64,000 nucleotides of DNA from Myxococcales bacterium (GTDB lineage: Bacteria > Myxococcota_A > Polyangia > Haliangiales > Haliangiaceae), in the NCBI GenBank assembly GCA_016707895.1, contig JADJGV010000006.1, forward strand, positions 248,001-312,000. Reading direction: 5' to 3'. Each line of letters opens with the position of its first letter. Position 1 is the first letter of the stretch. The position numbers were made by a program, and so were the translations under genes. The notes under the pieces were generated by a model. That model made no database searches, had not been told where the DNA came from, and worked only from the letters and a program-made list of their open reading frames with translations. Positions 19,701 to 27,245 of this stretch are shown here, one piece after another.

Positions 19701-20441
19701 CGCTACTACGGCTACCGCTACTACGATCCGGCGACCCTGCGCTGGACCGCGGCCGACCCGCTGTACCGCTTCGCTCCCGACGCCGCGTGGAGCGAGCCGC
19801 AGCGCGCCAACCTGTACGCGTTCTCGCTCAACGATCCGCTCACCTACATCGACCCGGATGGCCGAGACGGCAAGAAGCGGCGACACGATGACGACAAGGA
19901 CGACGACGATCCGCTGAACCAAGGGCCGGATGTGACGGCTGGGGTCACCATCGCCGAAGGGGAGCTCGTCGATCATGGCCTCGGCGACAACGCGACCATC
20001 CTCGGCTACGAGGTCAAGTGGGAGAATGGCAACATCGCCGGCGAGGTCGTCGGCGCGCGGGTGGGCACCGGCGAGATCCCAGTGACCCGCGGGGTCACCA
20101 CCGAGACCGAGGCTGAGGTCGCGACCGCCTCGGCGTCTGCCGGCAAGGACGGGGTCGAGGTCGCGGCCTCACTTGCCAAGGCGACGCAAAGCATCCACAT
20201 CAACCTCGGCCCGTACACGCTGCACCTCGAAGGCGGACTCAATTTCGGCGTCGGCGCCAAATTCAAGGACGATGGAGTCAAGATGGCCGCGCTCGTCGAA
20301 CTCGGCGCCACGCTATCGCCCAACAAGCGGTTGACGAGCGGCGTCGACGCAGCGGTCAAGCGCGAGGGGCAGACGCGCGCAGTGCGTGCCGCCGTTCCGG
20401 TGCTGCTGGGGCCGTGGGCGCCGATGCTGGTTGCCCCCTAA
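13776..20441 (+). CDS. Secreted SpvB/TcdB-like and RHS-repeat giant protein with a variable C-terminal tip
   Basis: The 2221-residue protein opens with a long n-region and hydrophobic segment (GWLATLAGVAIAVAPLARA), probably a Sec signal. A SpvB-like domain follows (GSASYSYAIEVPPGRRGMAP, LALGYASTAP). At least six FG-GAP/VCBS calcium-type motifs (DFDGDGVLD, DWDGDGDTD, DLDGDGRQD, DWNGDGLPD, DVDGDGLLE) surround a Cys-rich insert. A TcdB-middle-like region and many YD/RHS repeats come next, ending in the conserved RHS core HFNGKDADPTTGLRYYGYRYYDP and NLYAFSLNDPLTYIDPDG. Residues from about 2029 are a different, less GC-rich tip of about 190 residues with an Asp/Lys-rich linker. In polymorphic toxins this is where the effector sits, but I do not recognise the tip. 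No immunity gene follows: the next gene is on the opposite strand 30 bp away. Confidence 0.85.
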   Translation: MSSTHRPSSPRSSPGSAPRRPPPLHRSHPAGWLATLAGVAIAVAPLARAAPRDPFARALPTSDTQAVERRAGGVGSVAATQGSASYSYAIEVPPGRRGMAPALALGYASTAPLRGGLAAGWSLDLPVIERDPEAPAEVRYRLTMPGTSGVLVPVTGDPGSGTRYRVELDEQFARVERTATSWVVSTPDGRMRIFDVSGSDGATRWDLTAEQDAFGNRISYVWASVGVNGYTERVLQRVEYGWNSAAGLGNHAKIELTWNASTYCANGAVPIGAQTDHHFGARRMRGARALAAVRTYVRDTPGGAWRANPVREVTLTYDTTACDSGPPLRYLARIDSRAWSPTGQVTSAPPVRFGYGAHLSSYADTRLLPGRLEVGTSAGPETRRLDFDGDGVLDVLRVVMPAAGERRCRLVWQKGVFGGGVRMEAETLELPTAAWWFGAPTEDDACTIDGQFASHGLDVFHADGALCAKERGVEVGYHWRDWDGDGDTDLITATWRTGTATACGPDFVGTCAIAATNTGGTKPCGSGDTPDSGGACHCDADQVYDPTHGECHPRCASNQEWNGGTCVDSCDSFDACTGSGAPGVDLDDPPPLPEACGPADTGIEHDAGTPVWRVFVNDPNRGWAPRIDPVGGLVFHSPVALPQAGGVLAPPMTGVARLPRLADLDGDGRQDLIELVNEANVNLGTATGIKVYRGLADDTFAATPTVFAKPTWYFQQRDTSPDPTQGAPLYFMGAVELADWNGDGLPDLVTWVGQTPALHVSYNLGDSFGPLTAIGLSGPVSQARTELDGTWLPNLPLTAGWRADERRLVDVDGDGLLEVVQLEASGSVANAATNRFIYRFHGDRLAGPASAAPASFEPFERLVHALNRKAWYRASDVVDVTSDGVPDLVTATTAGLLTVRTDAGAPPLRLLTSIDNGRGAVTTFEYAHAADPSVVTIGAGDGPPSSWVVRRVRVAPGGNQPELTTRYAYAEPVRGHRSPRDLGPPTFLGFATVTTYRAGQPGADSLRTTSRYDYAVGGDGRGHLAQETIDAAGADGVIAPVSETTYHLVNKPMLGGAVSATFTDQVVRRTLGATPTAHRTTQIYTPYTWSATGKVLHYEATQTLEDEGSPWPGRAVVRSFQRRLGQAPYAASDYRVLQVMEDRQLRYGTYGFSLGSTYTYFDTPGLPYRTEVSTGTNTAATVRAFDATTGLLATEKRPRQVEAGASGKVATFTYDAHKLFVARGVNELGHTVDTVTDVGTGVTTRTLGPNARYLPPPGCAFPCLALPLTSRQIEEWTIDGFGRVTEHRVPIDAADGGYALAAAARTIYQDLATPNRRIDMTLRELGGAVWITTSETTDGLGRTLTRTAYHQQSGKPDRVTTYAYDAGGELREVRSPDPRETTGYNAGAVSDLYLRDGLGRVVRHTRPDGSGTLASHRGGETVSTPLAADGTLGAATTTIVDGHGRLRFVKEHDNPVAGATAVTEYGYDEADRMTSIRDADGVVTSIGYDHRGLRTGITRGSRTWSYTYDLDGNLISETTPKPAGASGTTYTSTTTYDELGRVKTYTPATRGMDAARMSQLGVGPITTSYDSAANGVGLPAQVTQSGLFTVAYTYDVRQRLRREQRTVTLGTAHGLTAPLTASLAVDRTYDLTGAPLEVSWGSGARWRYAYDALGQPTSVAWRDPATGQDQTLAAYTRTVAGAPRLRTSSWDQRRTWTYDVLGRVDDDRIHDAAGTRTWAERRYGYDALGTLGAVTGTVDGRAADAVFEHDPRGRVISAEGPDAYTAALTYTGAGNIDTATVSGALDAPARAVRYRYGAHDPQAVDRLDDLVTGAPVAEMSYDPTGNVVTRSGIIGATALTWGGDNQLREVIDGGARERYVYAGGGQRLAAIGPDGVRLWFGELEQRYTLGGVLQTSWHHVAMGEPIARLEVSGGATTIELQYADALQNLMLATSTGGVVRAAFLHGAFGEVVAATGGATHPRHFNGKDADPTTGLRYYGYRYYDPATLRWTAADPLYRFAPDAAWSEPQRANLYAFSLNDPLTYIDPDGRDGKKRRHDDDKDDDDPLNQGPDVTAGVTIAEGELVDHGLGDNATILGYEVKWENGNIAGEVVGARVGTGEIPVTRGVTTETEAEVATASASAGKDGVEVAASLAKATQSIHINLGPYTLHLEGGLNFGVGAKFKDDGVKMAALVELGATLSPNKRLTSGVDAAVKREGQTRAVRAAVPVLLGPWAPMLVAP

Positions 20442-20471
20442 AACGGCGACTGTTCCGCGCAGACCTGGGCG

Positions 20472-23400
20472 CTACGGCGCCGCCGCGCAGACGCGGAGGC
20501 CGATCTGCGGGTCGCGCTGGCCGGGCTCGCCGTACTCGCGGTTCATGGCGCGGGCGGCGAACTGGCCGAGGTACCAGGCGCCGCCGCGCTGGAACGGCTG
20601 GCCGGGCTCGTGGATCGCGGTGACCCACTCCCAGACGTTGCCGGCGAGGTCGTCGACGCCGAACGGGCTGCGCGACGCCGGGTGCGCGCCGACCTCGTCG
20701 GGGCCGAACGCCAGCGTCTGCCGCCCGTAGGTCTCGTCGATGTTGGCGTCGTCGGGCGCCAGCCGGGCCCCGTTGGGGTAGCGCCGGCCGTCGGCGCCGC
20801 GCGCCGCGCGCTCCCACTCGACGTCGGTGCACAGGTGGGCGCCGGGGACCCGACCCGTGGCGTCGAGCCACGCGGCGTAGGCCAGGCCGTCTTCGTACGA
20901 CACGCCGGCCACCGGGAAGCGCCGCCAGTCCTGGACCTGGCGCCGATCGCGGTCGCGGTAGGTGATGGGCTCGCCGTCGAGGGCCTCGTAGACGTGGTCG
21001 GCCCGGCGGAAGCGGAACCGCCAGCGCCCGCCGGGGGCCGGCGTGAGCCCGAAGTCGGGGCCCGCGATGAACGCCTTGGCCCCGGTGCGCGGCAGGAGCG
21101 GCCCACGCGCCGCCTCGGGCAGGGCCTCGAGCCACGCGATCCAGTCGGCGTAGGTCACCTCGTGGCGGCCGATCAGGTACGCCGGCGTCGTGATCTCGTG
21201 CAGCGGCGAGGTGTTCCAGTAGACCCGACGCAGCTCCTCGTCGACGTCGTCGCTCCCATAGCGGAAGCGCCCGGCGGGGATCAGCACGAAGCCGGCCGGG
21301 ATCGCGGCCGCGGCCGGCAACGTCAGGCGCTCGGTGCGACGCTCGCCGCGCGCGAGCAAGAGCGGCAGGCGCACCGTCGCGTGCCCGGGCGCGCGCGCGG
21401 TGATGACGTACGATCCCGGCGGCGCGGTGGTCGCGAACGGCGCCGGCCCCGGCGGGCCGTGCGGCCGGGCGACCAGGCGCAGGCCGTCGGGGTGATAGGC
21501 CTCGAGGGTCACGGTCGCGTTCGCCGGCACGACCTCGACCGTCAGCGCGGCCGGCGCGTGCCACCGACGGCGACGCTGGCCCCCGGCGTCACAGGCCGCC
21601 AGCGCCTCGACCAGATCGGCGACGCGATCGCGCTGGAAGTCGCGCTCGGCGATCAGCGCGCGCTCGTAGACGATGTCGCAGCGCCGGGCGCGCGCCCCAG
21701 CGTCGCCGGGTGCGATCTCGAGGGCGGCGTCGAGCGCCGCCACGGCGCGCGCGTAGCCGCGATCGACCTCCTCGGCGGCCAGCCGGCGCTCCTCCCAGAC
21801 CGCCTCGCCGACGTCGCGCTCGCCGGCGTCGAAGCGCGCGAACGCGCGCGCGCGCAACGCCTCGACCTGGCGATCGCCAGCGCGGGCGCCGTCGTGGGCC
21901 GAGGCCGCGGCGGCCAGGTGCCCGGCGACCCGCCGCGCCAGGTCGCGCCGCGCGGTCAGCCGGATGCCGCCCCAGACGCCGAGCACGATCAGCGGCACGG
22001 CGGCGACCGCCAGCGCGCGCCGCCACCGCCGCCACCGCGCCGCCCGCGCCGACGCGGCCAGGAAGGCCCGCTCGCGCGGGCCGACCTCGTCGGGCTCGAC
22101 CGCGGCGGTCTCGGCGAGCTGGCGCGCGCTCCACAGATCGTCGCGCCGCCGCCCCAGGCGCTCCCACTCGAGCGCGCCGCGCTCGAGCCGCTGGATCGTC
22201 GCCGCGCGGGCGGCACGCCCCGACAGCCAGCCGCGCAGCGCGTCCCAGCCCCCGAGCAATGCCTCGTGGGCCAGCGCGCAGGTGTCGGTCGCGCCGTCGT
22301 CGTCCGCGGCGGTCACCACCACCAGCCGGCTGCGGATCAGCGCCTCGAGCGCCGCGGCCGCCGGACGATCGTCGGCGGCGACCAGCTCGACCCGCGGCCG
22401 CCGCGCCCGGGTCCGCTCGGGCGTGACCAGCGCGATCAAGATCCGCCGCGCGGCCGCGCGCTCGGCCGGGGCCAGCGCCGCGATCGCCGCGTCGGCGTGG
22501 CGCGCCAGCGCCCCCGCGACCCCGCCGAGGCGGTCGAGCGCGGACCGCGGGATCACGCGCCGCGCGACGTCGCGCGCCTCCCACAGCTCGGCGAGCGTGA
22601 ACGACAACAGCGGCAGCCCGACGGCGCTGCCGGCGGCGCCCTCGACCAGCGCGTCGACCAGGCCGTCGGCGTCGAAGCGCACACCCAGCGCCCGCGCCGG
22701 CCCCACCACCGCCTCGCGCAGCCCATCGACGCCGAGCGCCCGGACCAGGTAGAGGGCGGGCGCGAGCTCGACGCCGAGACCGGGCAGCCCGGCGAGCCGG
22801 CCCAGGAAGTCGCTGCGCGCGGTGGCCAGGAGCCGCACACCGGCCGCCGGCACGGCCAGCGCCGCCAGCGCCTCGGCGAAGGCGGCGGCCTCGTCTGGCG
22901 TCGCCAAGGTGCACAGCTCCTCGAGCTGATCGACGACCAGCAACGTCCGGCTCCCGGACGCGGCCCGCCGCCCGAGCGCGGTCGCCAGCGCCCCGGGCTC
23001 GACCGCCAGCCGAGCCGCAAGGTCGGGCTCGCCCAGCACCGGCGCGACGGCCGCGGCGAGCGCCGCCAGCGGGTGCCGTCCGGGCGTGAAGGCCACGCAG
23101 GTCCAGCCGGCCTCGGCGAACCCCGGCACCACGCCGGCCAACGCCAGCGACGACTTGCCGACGCCGGAGTCGCCGGCGAGCACGACGACCGGCTGGGCCC
23201 GCAGCCGCTCGGCGATCGCCCGCGCGTCGGCGTCACGGCCGAAGAACACCGATCGGTGGCGGGCGTCGAAGCGGGCCAGGCCCCGGTACGGGTTGCCGTC
23301 GGGCAGGCCGGCTCGGGGGCGCCCGGCCTCGGCCAGCGCCTCGAGCGCGTCGCGGAGCTCGTCGGCGGTGGCGAACCGCGCGGCCGGATCGCGGCGCACG

Positions 23401-24302
23401 CAGCGATCGACGATCGCGGCGAACGCCGGGTCGAGCGTCGGCGCCACCGTCGCCAGCGGCGGCGGATCGGCGGCCGCGCGCCGGGCCGGCAGCTCGGCGA
23501 ACGTCGCGTCGGCGTCGGGCACGCGCCCCGCCGCGAGCTCGTACACCACGAGCCCGAGCGCGTAGACGTCGCTCTGGCGGCTGGCCGCCGCGCCGCGCCA
23601 CAGCTCGGGCGCCAGGTAGCGCGGCGTGCCGACCACGCCACGGGCGCCGGCCGCCGACGGGGCGCTGCCGGTCGCCAGCACCGCGGGCGCCGCTGCCCCG
23701 GCGTCGGCGTCGCGGGTCGTGTCGGCGTCGCGGGTCGCGTCGGCGTCGGCGTCACGGGTCGCGTCGGCGTCGGCGTCACCCGCGGGCGCCGCGCGGGCGC
23801 TCGGCGACGCCGCGTCGGCCCGCCCGACGGCGTCGATCAGCGTCGCGACACCGAAGTCCACCAGCTTGACCTCGCCGTCGGCGTCGAGGAGCACGTTGGC
23901 CGGCTTGAGGTCGCGGTGGAGCACGCCGCGCCGGTGGGCCGCGGCCAGCCCGCGCGCCAGCCCGAGCGCGATGGCGAGCAACCGATCGGCGGCCACCGGT
24001 CGCGGCAGCGACGCCAGGCTGTCACCGACGACGAGCTCCGACACCAGGTACGGCCGCTGGCGGACCTCGCCCGCGCGGTAGATCGCGACGACGTTCGGGT
24101 GCGACAGGCGCGCGATCGCGCGCGCCTCGACCAGGAATCGATCGCGCTCGGCCGCGCCGACCGCGCCGCGCACGAACTTCACCGCGACCTCGCGATCGAG
24201 CCGCCGGTCGTGGCCGAGCCACACCTCCCCCATCGCGCCCTGCCCCAGCGGGCGGATCAGGCGGAAGTCGTCGAAGCGCTCGGGCGGCTCGAACGTCGTC
24301 AC
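20472..24302 (-). CDS. Ser/Thr kinase - STAND ATPase - formylglycine-generating-enzyme-like fusion
   Basis: The 1276-residue protein starts at a GTG overlapping the upstream stop (GTGA). Residues 13-320 are a Hanks kinase (LGQGAMGEVW, Lys42, HRDLKPAN 129-136, DFG 149-151). An unusual Asp-Ala-rich insert (residues 176-202) sits between DFG and GTPRYLAPE. NPYRGLARFD and FFGRD lead into a STAND/AAA NTPase with Walker A AGDSGVGKSS (about 376-385) and VVDQLEELC as Walker B. A membrane helix (AVAAVPLIVLGVWGG) follows, then a PEGA-like beta domain. The C-terminal 270 residues are a sulfatase-modifying (SUMF1/FGE) domain (FVLIPAGRFRYGSDD, VSYEDGLAYAAWL, GNVWEWV). It is a membrane-spanning receptor-like kinase, with the FGE fold probably a sensor. 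The preceding FHA regulator is its likely partner. Confidence 0.88.
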   Translation of the reverse strand: MTTFEPPERFDDFRLIRPLGQGAMGEVWLGHDRRLDREVAVKFVRGAVGAAERDRFLVEARAIARLSHPNVVAIYRAGEVRQRPYLVSELVVGDSLASLPRPVAADRLLAIALGLARGLAAAHRRGVLHRDLKPANVLLDADGEVKLVDFGVATLIDAVGRADAASPSARAAPAGDADADATRDADADATRDADTTRDADAGAAAPAVLATGSAPSAAGARGVVGTPRYLAPELWRGAAASRQSDVYALGLVVYELAAGRVPDADATFAELPARRAAADPPPLATVAPTLDPAFAAIVDRCVRRDPAARFATADELRDALEALAEAGRPRAGLPDGNPYRGLARFDARHRSVFFGRDADARAIAERLRAQPVVVLAGDSGVGKSSLALAGVVPGFAEAGWTCVAFTPGRHPLAALAAAVAPVLGEPDLAARLAVEPGALATALGRRAASGSRTLLVVDQLEELCTLATPDEAAAFAEALAALAVPAAGVRLLATARSDFLGRLAGLPGLGVELAPALYLVRALGVDGLREAVVGPARALGVRFDADGLVDALVEGAAGSAVGLPLLSFTLAELWEARDVARRVIPRSALDRLGGVAGALARHADAAIAALAPAERAAARRILIALVTPERTRARRPRVELVAADDRPAAAALEALIRSRLVVVTAADDDGATDTCALAHEALLGGWDALRGWLSGRAARAATIQRLERGALEWERLGRRRDDLWSARQLAETAAVEPDEVGPRERAFLAASARAARWRRWRRALAVAAVPLIVLGVWGGIRLTARRDLARRVAGHLAAAASAHDGARAGDRQVEALRARAFARFDAGERDVGEAVWEERRLAAEEVDRGYARAVAALDAALEIAPGDAGARARRCDIVYERALIAERDFQRDRVADLVEALAACDAGGQRRRRWHAPAALTVEVVPANATVTLEAYHPDGLRLVARPHGPPGPAPFATTAPPGSYVITARAPGHATVRLPLLLARGERRTERLTLPAAAAIPAGFVLIPAGRFRYGSDDVDEELRRVYWNTSPLHEITTPAYLIGRHEVTYADWIAWLEALPEAARGPLLPRTGAKAFIAGPDFGLTPAPGGRWRFRFRRADHVYEALDGEPITYRDRDRRQVQDWRRFPVAGVSYEDGLAYAAWLDATGRVPGAHLCTDVEWERAARGADGRRYPNGARLAPDDANIDETYGRQTLAFGPDEVGAHPASRSPFGVDDLAGNVWEWVTAIHEPGQPFQRGGAWYLGQFAARAMNREYGEPGQRDPQIGLRVCAAAP
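23701..23780 (-). repeat. GTCGGC-type short repeats coding the Asp-Ala-Thr-Arg insert of the kinase
   Basis: An 80-bp stretch of GCGTCGGCGTC and CGGGTC units encodes the DADATRDAD-type repeats between DFG and the activation segment of the kinase. Short reiterated units suggest length variation by slippage in a place that could change kinase activity. Confidence 0.7.
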
Positions 24303-26089
24303 CCGGGACGACCGACGTCGGTGAGGCCGTGCTGCTTGATCCGTAGCAGGAACGTGCGGAGCGGCATCTGCAGCAGCTCGGCGGCGCGGGTGCGGTTGCC
24401 GCGGGTGGCGACGAGCGCCTCGCCCATCCGACGCCGCTCGAGGTCGCGGAGCTCGTCGGCCAACGGCAGGAACGTCCGCGGTGCGGGGTCGACGGTGGCG
24501 GCCGCCGCCGCCGGGGGCGCCGGGGGCTCGCCGCGAGCGCCGGTGATCCGATCGGGCAGGTGCCATGGCTCGAGCGCAGCCTCGGGGATGGTCGCCGCGG
24601 CCACCTCCATGACGTTCTTCAGCTCGCGCACGTTGCCCGGCCACGGGTAGCGCGCGAGCTTGTGCAGCGCCGACGTCGACAGCAGCATCGGCGCGCGCCC
24701 GGCCGCCTCGCACGCCGCTTCGAGAAAGCGTCGCGCCAGGAGCGCCAGCTCGCGCGGACGATCGCGGAGCGGCGGGATCACGACGACGGCCTGACCGAGC
24801 CGGAACAGCAGGTCGCGGCGGAAGCGGCCCGCGGCGACCTCCGCGTCGAGATCGCGGTGGGTCGCGGCCACCAGCCGGAAGTCGACCTCGTGCTCGGCGA
24901 GCCCCCCGACCCGGGTGACCCGCCGGGTCTCGACCGCGCGCAAGAGCTTGGCCTGCGCGGCGGCCGGCAGCTCGCCGACCTCATCGAGGAACACCGTCCC
25001 GCCGCGCGCGACCTCGAGCAACCCGGGCTTGGCCACGACCGCGCCGGTGAACGCCCCGCGCTCATGCCCGAACAGCTCGCTCTCGAGCAAGCCCTCCGGC
25101 AACGCGGCGCAGTTCAGCGTCACGAACGGACCGGCGCGGCGCGACGAGAAGTGGTGGACGGCGTGGGCGACGTGCTCCTTGCCCGCACCGGTCTCGCCGG
25201 TGACGACCACCGACAGCGTCGAGGCCGCCAGCCGCCGCACCAGCTCGTAGAGCCGCACCATCGCGGGATCCGCGATGACCACCGGGCGACCGCCCACGAC
25301 CAGGGCGTGCGCCGCGCCGGTCGCGCGCGCACACGCACCGGCCGCCGCCTCGCTGGCCGCGGCGCGCGCCGCCTCGAGCAGCGCGTCGGCCTGGCACCCA
25401 TCGGTGGGGCAATCGGCGACCCCGGCGCGCGTCGCCAGCCCGAGCCCGGCGAGCGCCTCCATCACCGCCTCCGCGAGCGCCTCGCCCCGCTCGGCGTCGA
25501 GCTCGGGCGCGGCGACGACCAGGTGGCTGGCGTCGACCCAGCCGGCGACGTCGAACGGTCGCAGCGCAGCGCCGAGCGCGGCATGCAGCGCACGCCGGTC
25601 GCGCGGCGGGGTCGCGATCGCCACCGCGATCACCGCGAGCGACCGCTCGAAGCCGAGCGCGCGTTCGACCTCGCCGGCGAGGCGCGCGCGCAGCAGGCCG
25701 GCGTCGACCGGCCCGAGCGCGACGCGCGCAGGGTCGACGTGCAGGACCAGGACGATGTCGCCGATCGCCAGCGCGTCGCCGGAGCGCAGCGGGCTGGCGC
25801 CGAGCAGCGGCGCCCCGTTGAGGCGGGTCCCGTTGTGGCTGTCGAGATCGGCGACCTCGAGCTCGCCCTCGACCACGGTCACCCGGGCGTGCCGACGCGA
25901 CGCGGCGTCGCTGGCGAGGCGGATGTCGGCCTCGGGCCCGCGCCCGATCAGGACGCTGCCGTTGCGCGGCAGCGGCACGATGGCCGACGACGTGCCGGTG
26001 ACGACGAGCAGGTACGAGCGGAACTCGCCGCCCGCCGCCGCGGGCGGCGCGAGGCTGCAGGTGGCGTTGAGTCGCTCGACCTCGTCCAT
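24299..26089 (-). CDS. FHA-domain sigma54-dependent transcriptional activator
   Basis: The start chosen is MDEVERLNATCS at 26089, the first Met in front of the FHA domain. The 596-residue protein has an FHA domain at about 40-115 (LIGRGPEADIRL, SRRHARV, DLDSHNGTRLNG). It binds phosphothreonine and so can couple to a kinase. A degenerate GGDEF/cyclase-like segment follows at about 140-250 (RAGVADCPTDGCQADALLEAA). The AAA+ domain has Walker A GETGAGKE (298-305), GAFTGA (345-350, the sigma54-contacting loop) and GGTVFLDEVGEL. A Fis-type helix-turn-helix ends the protein (RTRAAELLQMPLRTFLLRIKQ). Its stop overlaps the GTG of the kinase fusion by 4 bp. The pair therefore looks like a one-operon phospho-signalling relay to sigma54 promoters. 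Confidence 0.92.
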   Translation of the reverse strand: MDEVERLNATCSLAPPAAAGGEFRSYLLVVTGTSSAIVPLPRNGSVLIGRGPEADIRLASDAASRRHARVTVVEGELEVADLDSHNGTRLNGAPLLGASPLRSGDALAIGDIVLVLHVDPARVALGPVDAGLLRARLAGEVERALGFERSLAVIAVAIATPPRDRRALHAALGAALRPFDVAGWVDASHLVVAAPELDAERGEALAEAVMEALAGLGLATRAGVADCPTDGCQADALLEAARAAASEAAAGACARATGAAHALVVGGRPVVIADPAMVRLYELVRRLAASTLSVVVTGETGAGKEHVAHAVHHFSSRRAGPFVTLNCAALPEGLLESELFGHERGAFTGAVVAKPGLLEVARGGTVFLDEVGELPAAAQAKLLRAVETRRVTRVGGLAEHEVDFRLVAATHRDLDAEVAAGRFRRDLLFRLGQAVVVIPPLRDRPRELALLARRFLEAACEAAGRAPMLLSTSALHKLARYPWPGNVRELKNVMEVAAATIPEAALEPWHLPDRITGARGEPPAPPAAAAATVDPAPRTFLPLADELRDLERRRMGEALVATRGNRTRAAELLQMPLRTFLLRIKQHGLTDVGRPG

Positions 26090-26161
26090 GGCGGTACCGA
26101 CGGCGTCGGATAGTAGCAGGCGACGCGGCGCATCGGCTGCACCACGGCGGTGCGACCGCGC

Positions 26162-26167
26162 TACGCT
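26162..26167 (+). promoter_or_regulatory. -10-like hexamer before the DUF483-like gene
   Basis: TACGCT lies 7 nt upstream of the GTG at 26175, in the 85-bp divergent gap after the sigma54 activator. No Shine-Dalgarno sequence lies between, so a leaderless start is likely. The -35 is not evident. Confidence 0.35.
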
Positions 26168-26174
26168 GCGCGCC

Positions 26175-27245
26175 GTGTCCGCCCGGGTCGACCTCGCGCT
26201 CGCCGGCGCCCGCGCCACGCTGACGATCGACGACGACCCGGCCGCGGCGCGCCGCGCGCTGGTCCACGCCGCCGGCTGCGCGATCGCCCACGTCGGCGCG
26301 CTGCCGCCGGGCCCGCTGGCCACGCTGGTGATCGAGCTAGCCCGCGGGCTGGGCGAGCTGCGCCCGCGGCCGAGCGCCGCGGTCGCCGCGCTGGTGATCG
26401 CGCGCGCGCGCGCCGCCGGCGCCGAGGCCGCGCTGGTCGACGCGCCGCGGCTGCCGCGGTGGTCGTCGCGGCTGCGCACCGGCGCGCCCGGCGCCGCGAC
26501 GCTGTGGCCGTTCGACGGCGAGCTGGCCGCGCTGCGGCTGGGCCGGCGCGCGCTGCTCAAGCGCGAGTGCTTCTCGGCCGCGGCGGCCGCCGCCGATCGC
26601 GCGTGGCTCGCGGCCGCCGGGCTCACGGTGAGCGCGGTCGGCGCGATCGCGGCCGACGGCCGGCGGGTGCTGCTGGCCGCGCGCGGCGCGATCGATCCCG
26701 CGCTGATCGCCGCCGAGCTGGCGATCCAGCGCGACCGCGACGACGACGCGGCCCGCGCGCTGGGCGAGGCGCTCGGCTACCCGGCGTGCTGCGTCGAGGC
26801 GTTCGTCGCCGCCGCCGGCCACGACGATCGCGCGCTGCTGGCCGCCCTCCCCGGCCCCGCCGCGGCGCCGGCGTCGGCGCTGACCCAGTGGCTGACCCAG
26901 CCGCTGGCGCTGGTGTCCCACGTGCCGTGCGGGCTGGGCTGCGCCGGGACCCGCGACCTCGCCGCGGCGGTGCTGGCCGCGCTCGACGCCGCGACGCCGG
27001 GCTTCGCGGCGCGCTGGCGCCAGCTCGCCGCGCGGGTGCAGGTGATCGATCACCGCGGCCGCGGCCTGGCGCTATCCGGCGCCGGCGATCTCGCGCGCGG
27101 CCTGACCATCACCGCGGCCACCGGGTTCGCGGTCGCGCCCGACGACGCGCTCGGCCCGGTCGCGGTCGACGCGCCCGAGGCCATCGGCCGCACGATCACC
27201 CACGCCGACGTGCTGGCCGCCGCCGATCACCGCGGCGACGGCTGA
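26175..27245 (+). CDS. DUF483-like protein of the second radical-SAM cluster
   Basis: The 356-residue protein starts at GTG 26175 (VSARVDLALAG). Its recognisable core is ALGYPACCVEAF (Cys205, Cys206), the LGYPxCCV signature of DUF483-type proteins. A second cysteine pair follows (SHVPCGLGCAGTRDLA, Cys252 and Cys256), which could be metal- or thiol-active. DUF483 proteins have no firmly assigned reaction that I know of, and they recur near radical SAM and B12-type enzymes. It is the first gene of the plus-strand cluster, divergent from the sigma54 activator. It overlaps the antisense PH-like gene by 19 bp at its 3' end. Confidence 0.65.
   Translation: MSARVDLALAGARATLTIDDDPAAARRALVHAAGCAIAHVGALPPGPLATLVIELARGLGELRPRPSAAVAALVIARARAAGAEAALVDAPRLPRWSSRLRTGAPGAATLWPFDGELAALRLGRRALLKRECFSAAAAAADRAWLAAAGLTVSAVGAIAADGRRVLLAARGAIDPALIAAELAIQRDRDDDAARALGEALGYPACCVEAFVAAAGHDDRALLAALPGPAAAPASALTQWLTQPLALVSHVPCGLGCAGTRDLAAAVLAALDAATPGFAARWRQLAARVQVIDHRGRGLALSGAGDLARGLTITAATGFAVAPDDALGPVAVDAPEAIGRTITHADVLAAADHRGDG

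Noticed and set aside
14022..19976. Minus-strand open frame of about 1980 codons opposite the RHS gene
   Set aside because: It lacks any domain and has the His/Arg/Gly/Ala-rich composition expected from the antisense of GC-rich coding DNA. The plus strand has unambiguous RHS and VCBS motifs.
20610..24650. Plus-strand open frame of about 1350 codons opposite the kinase fusion
   Set aside because: It is a shadow of the kinase-STAND-FGE gene with Arg/Gly/Gln-rich low-complexity translation.
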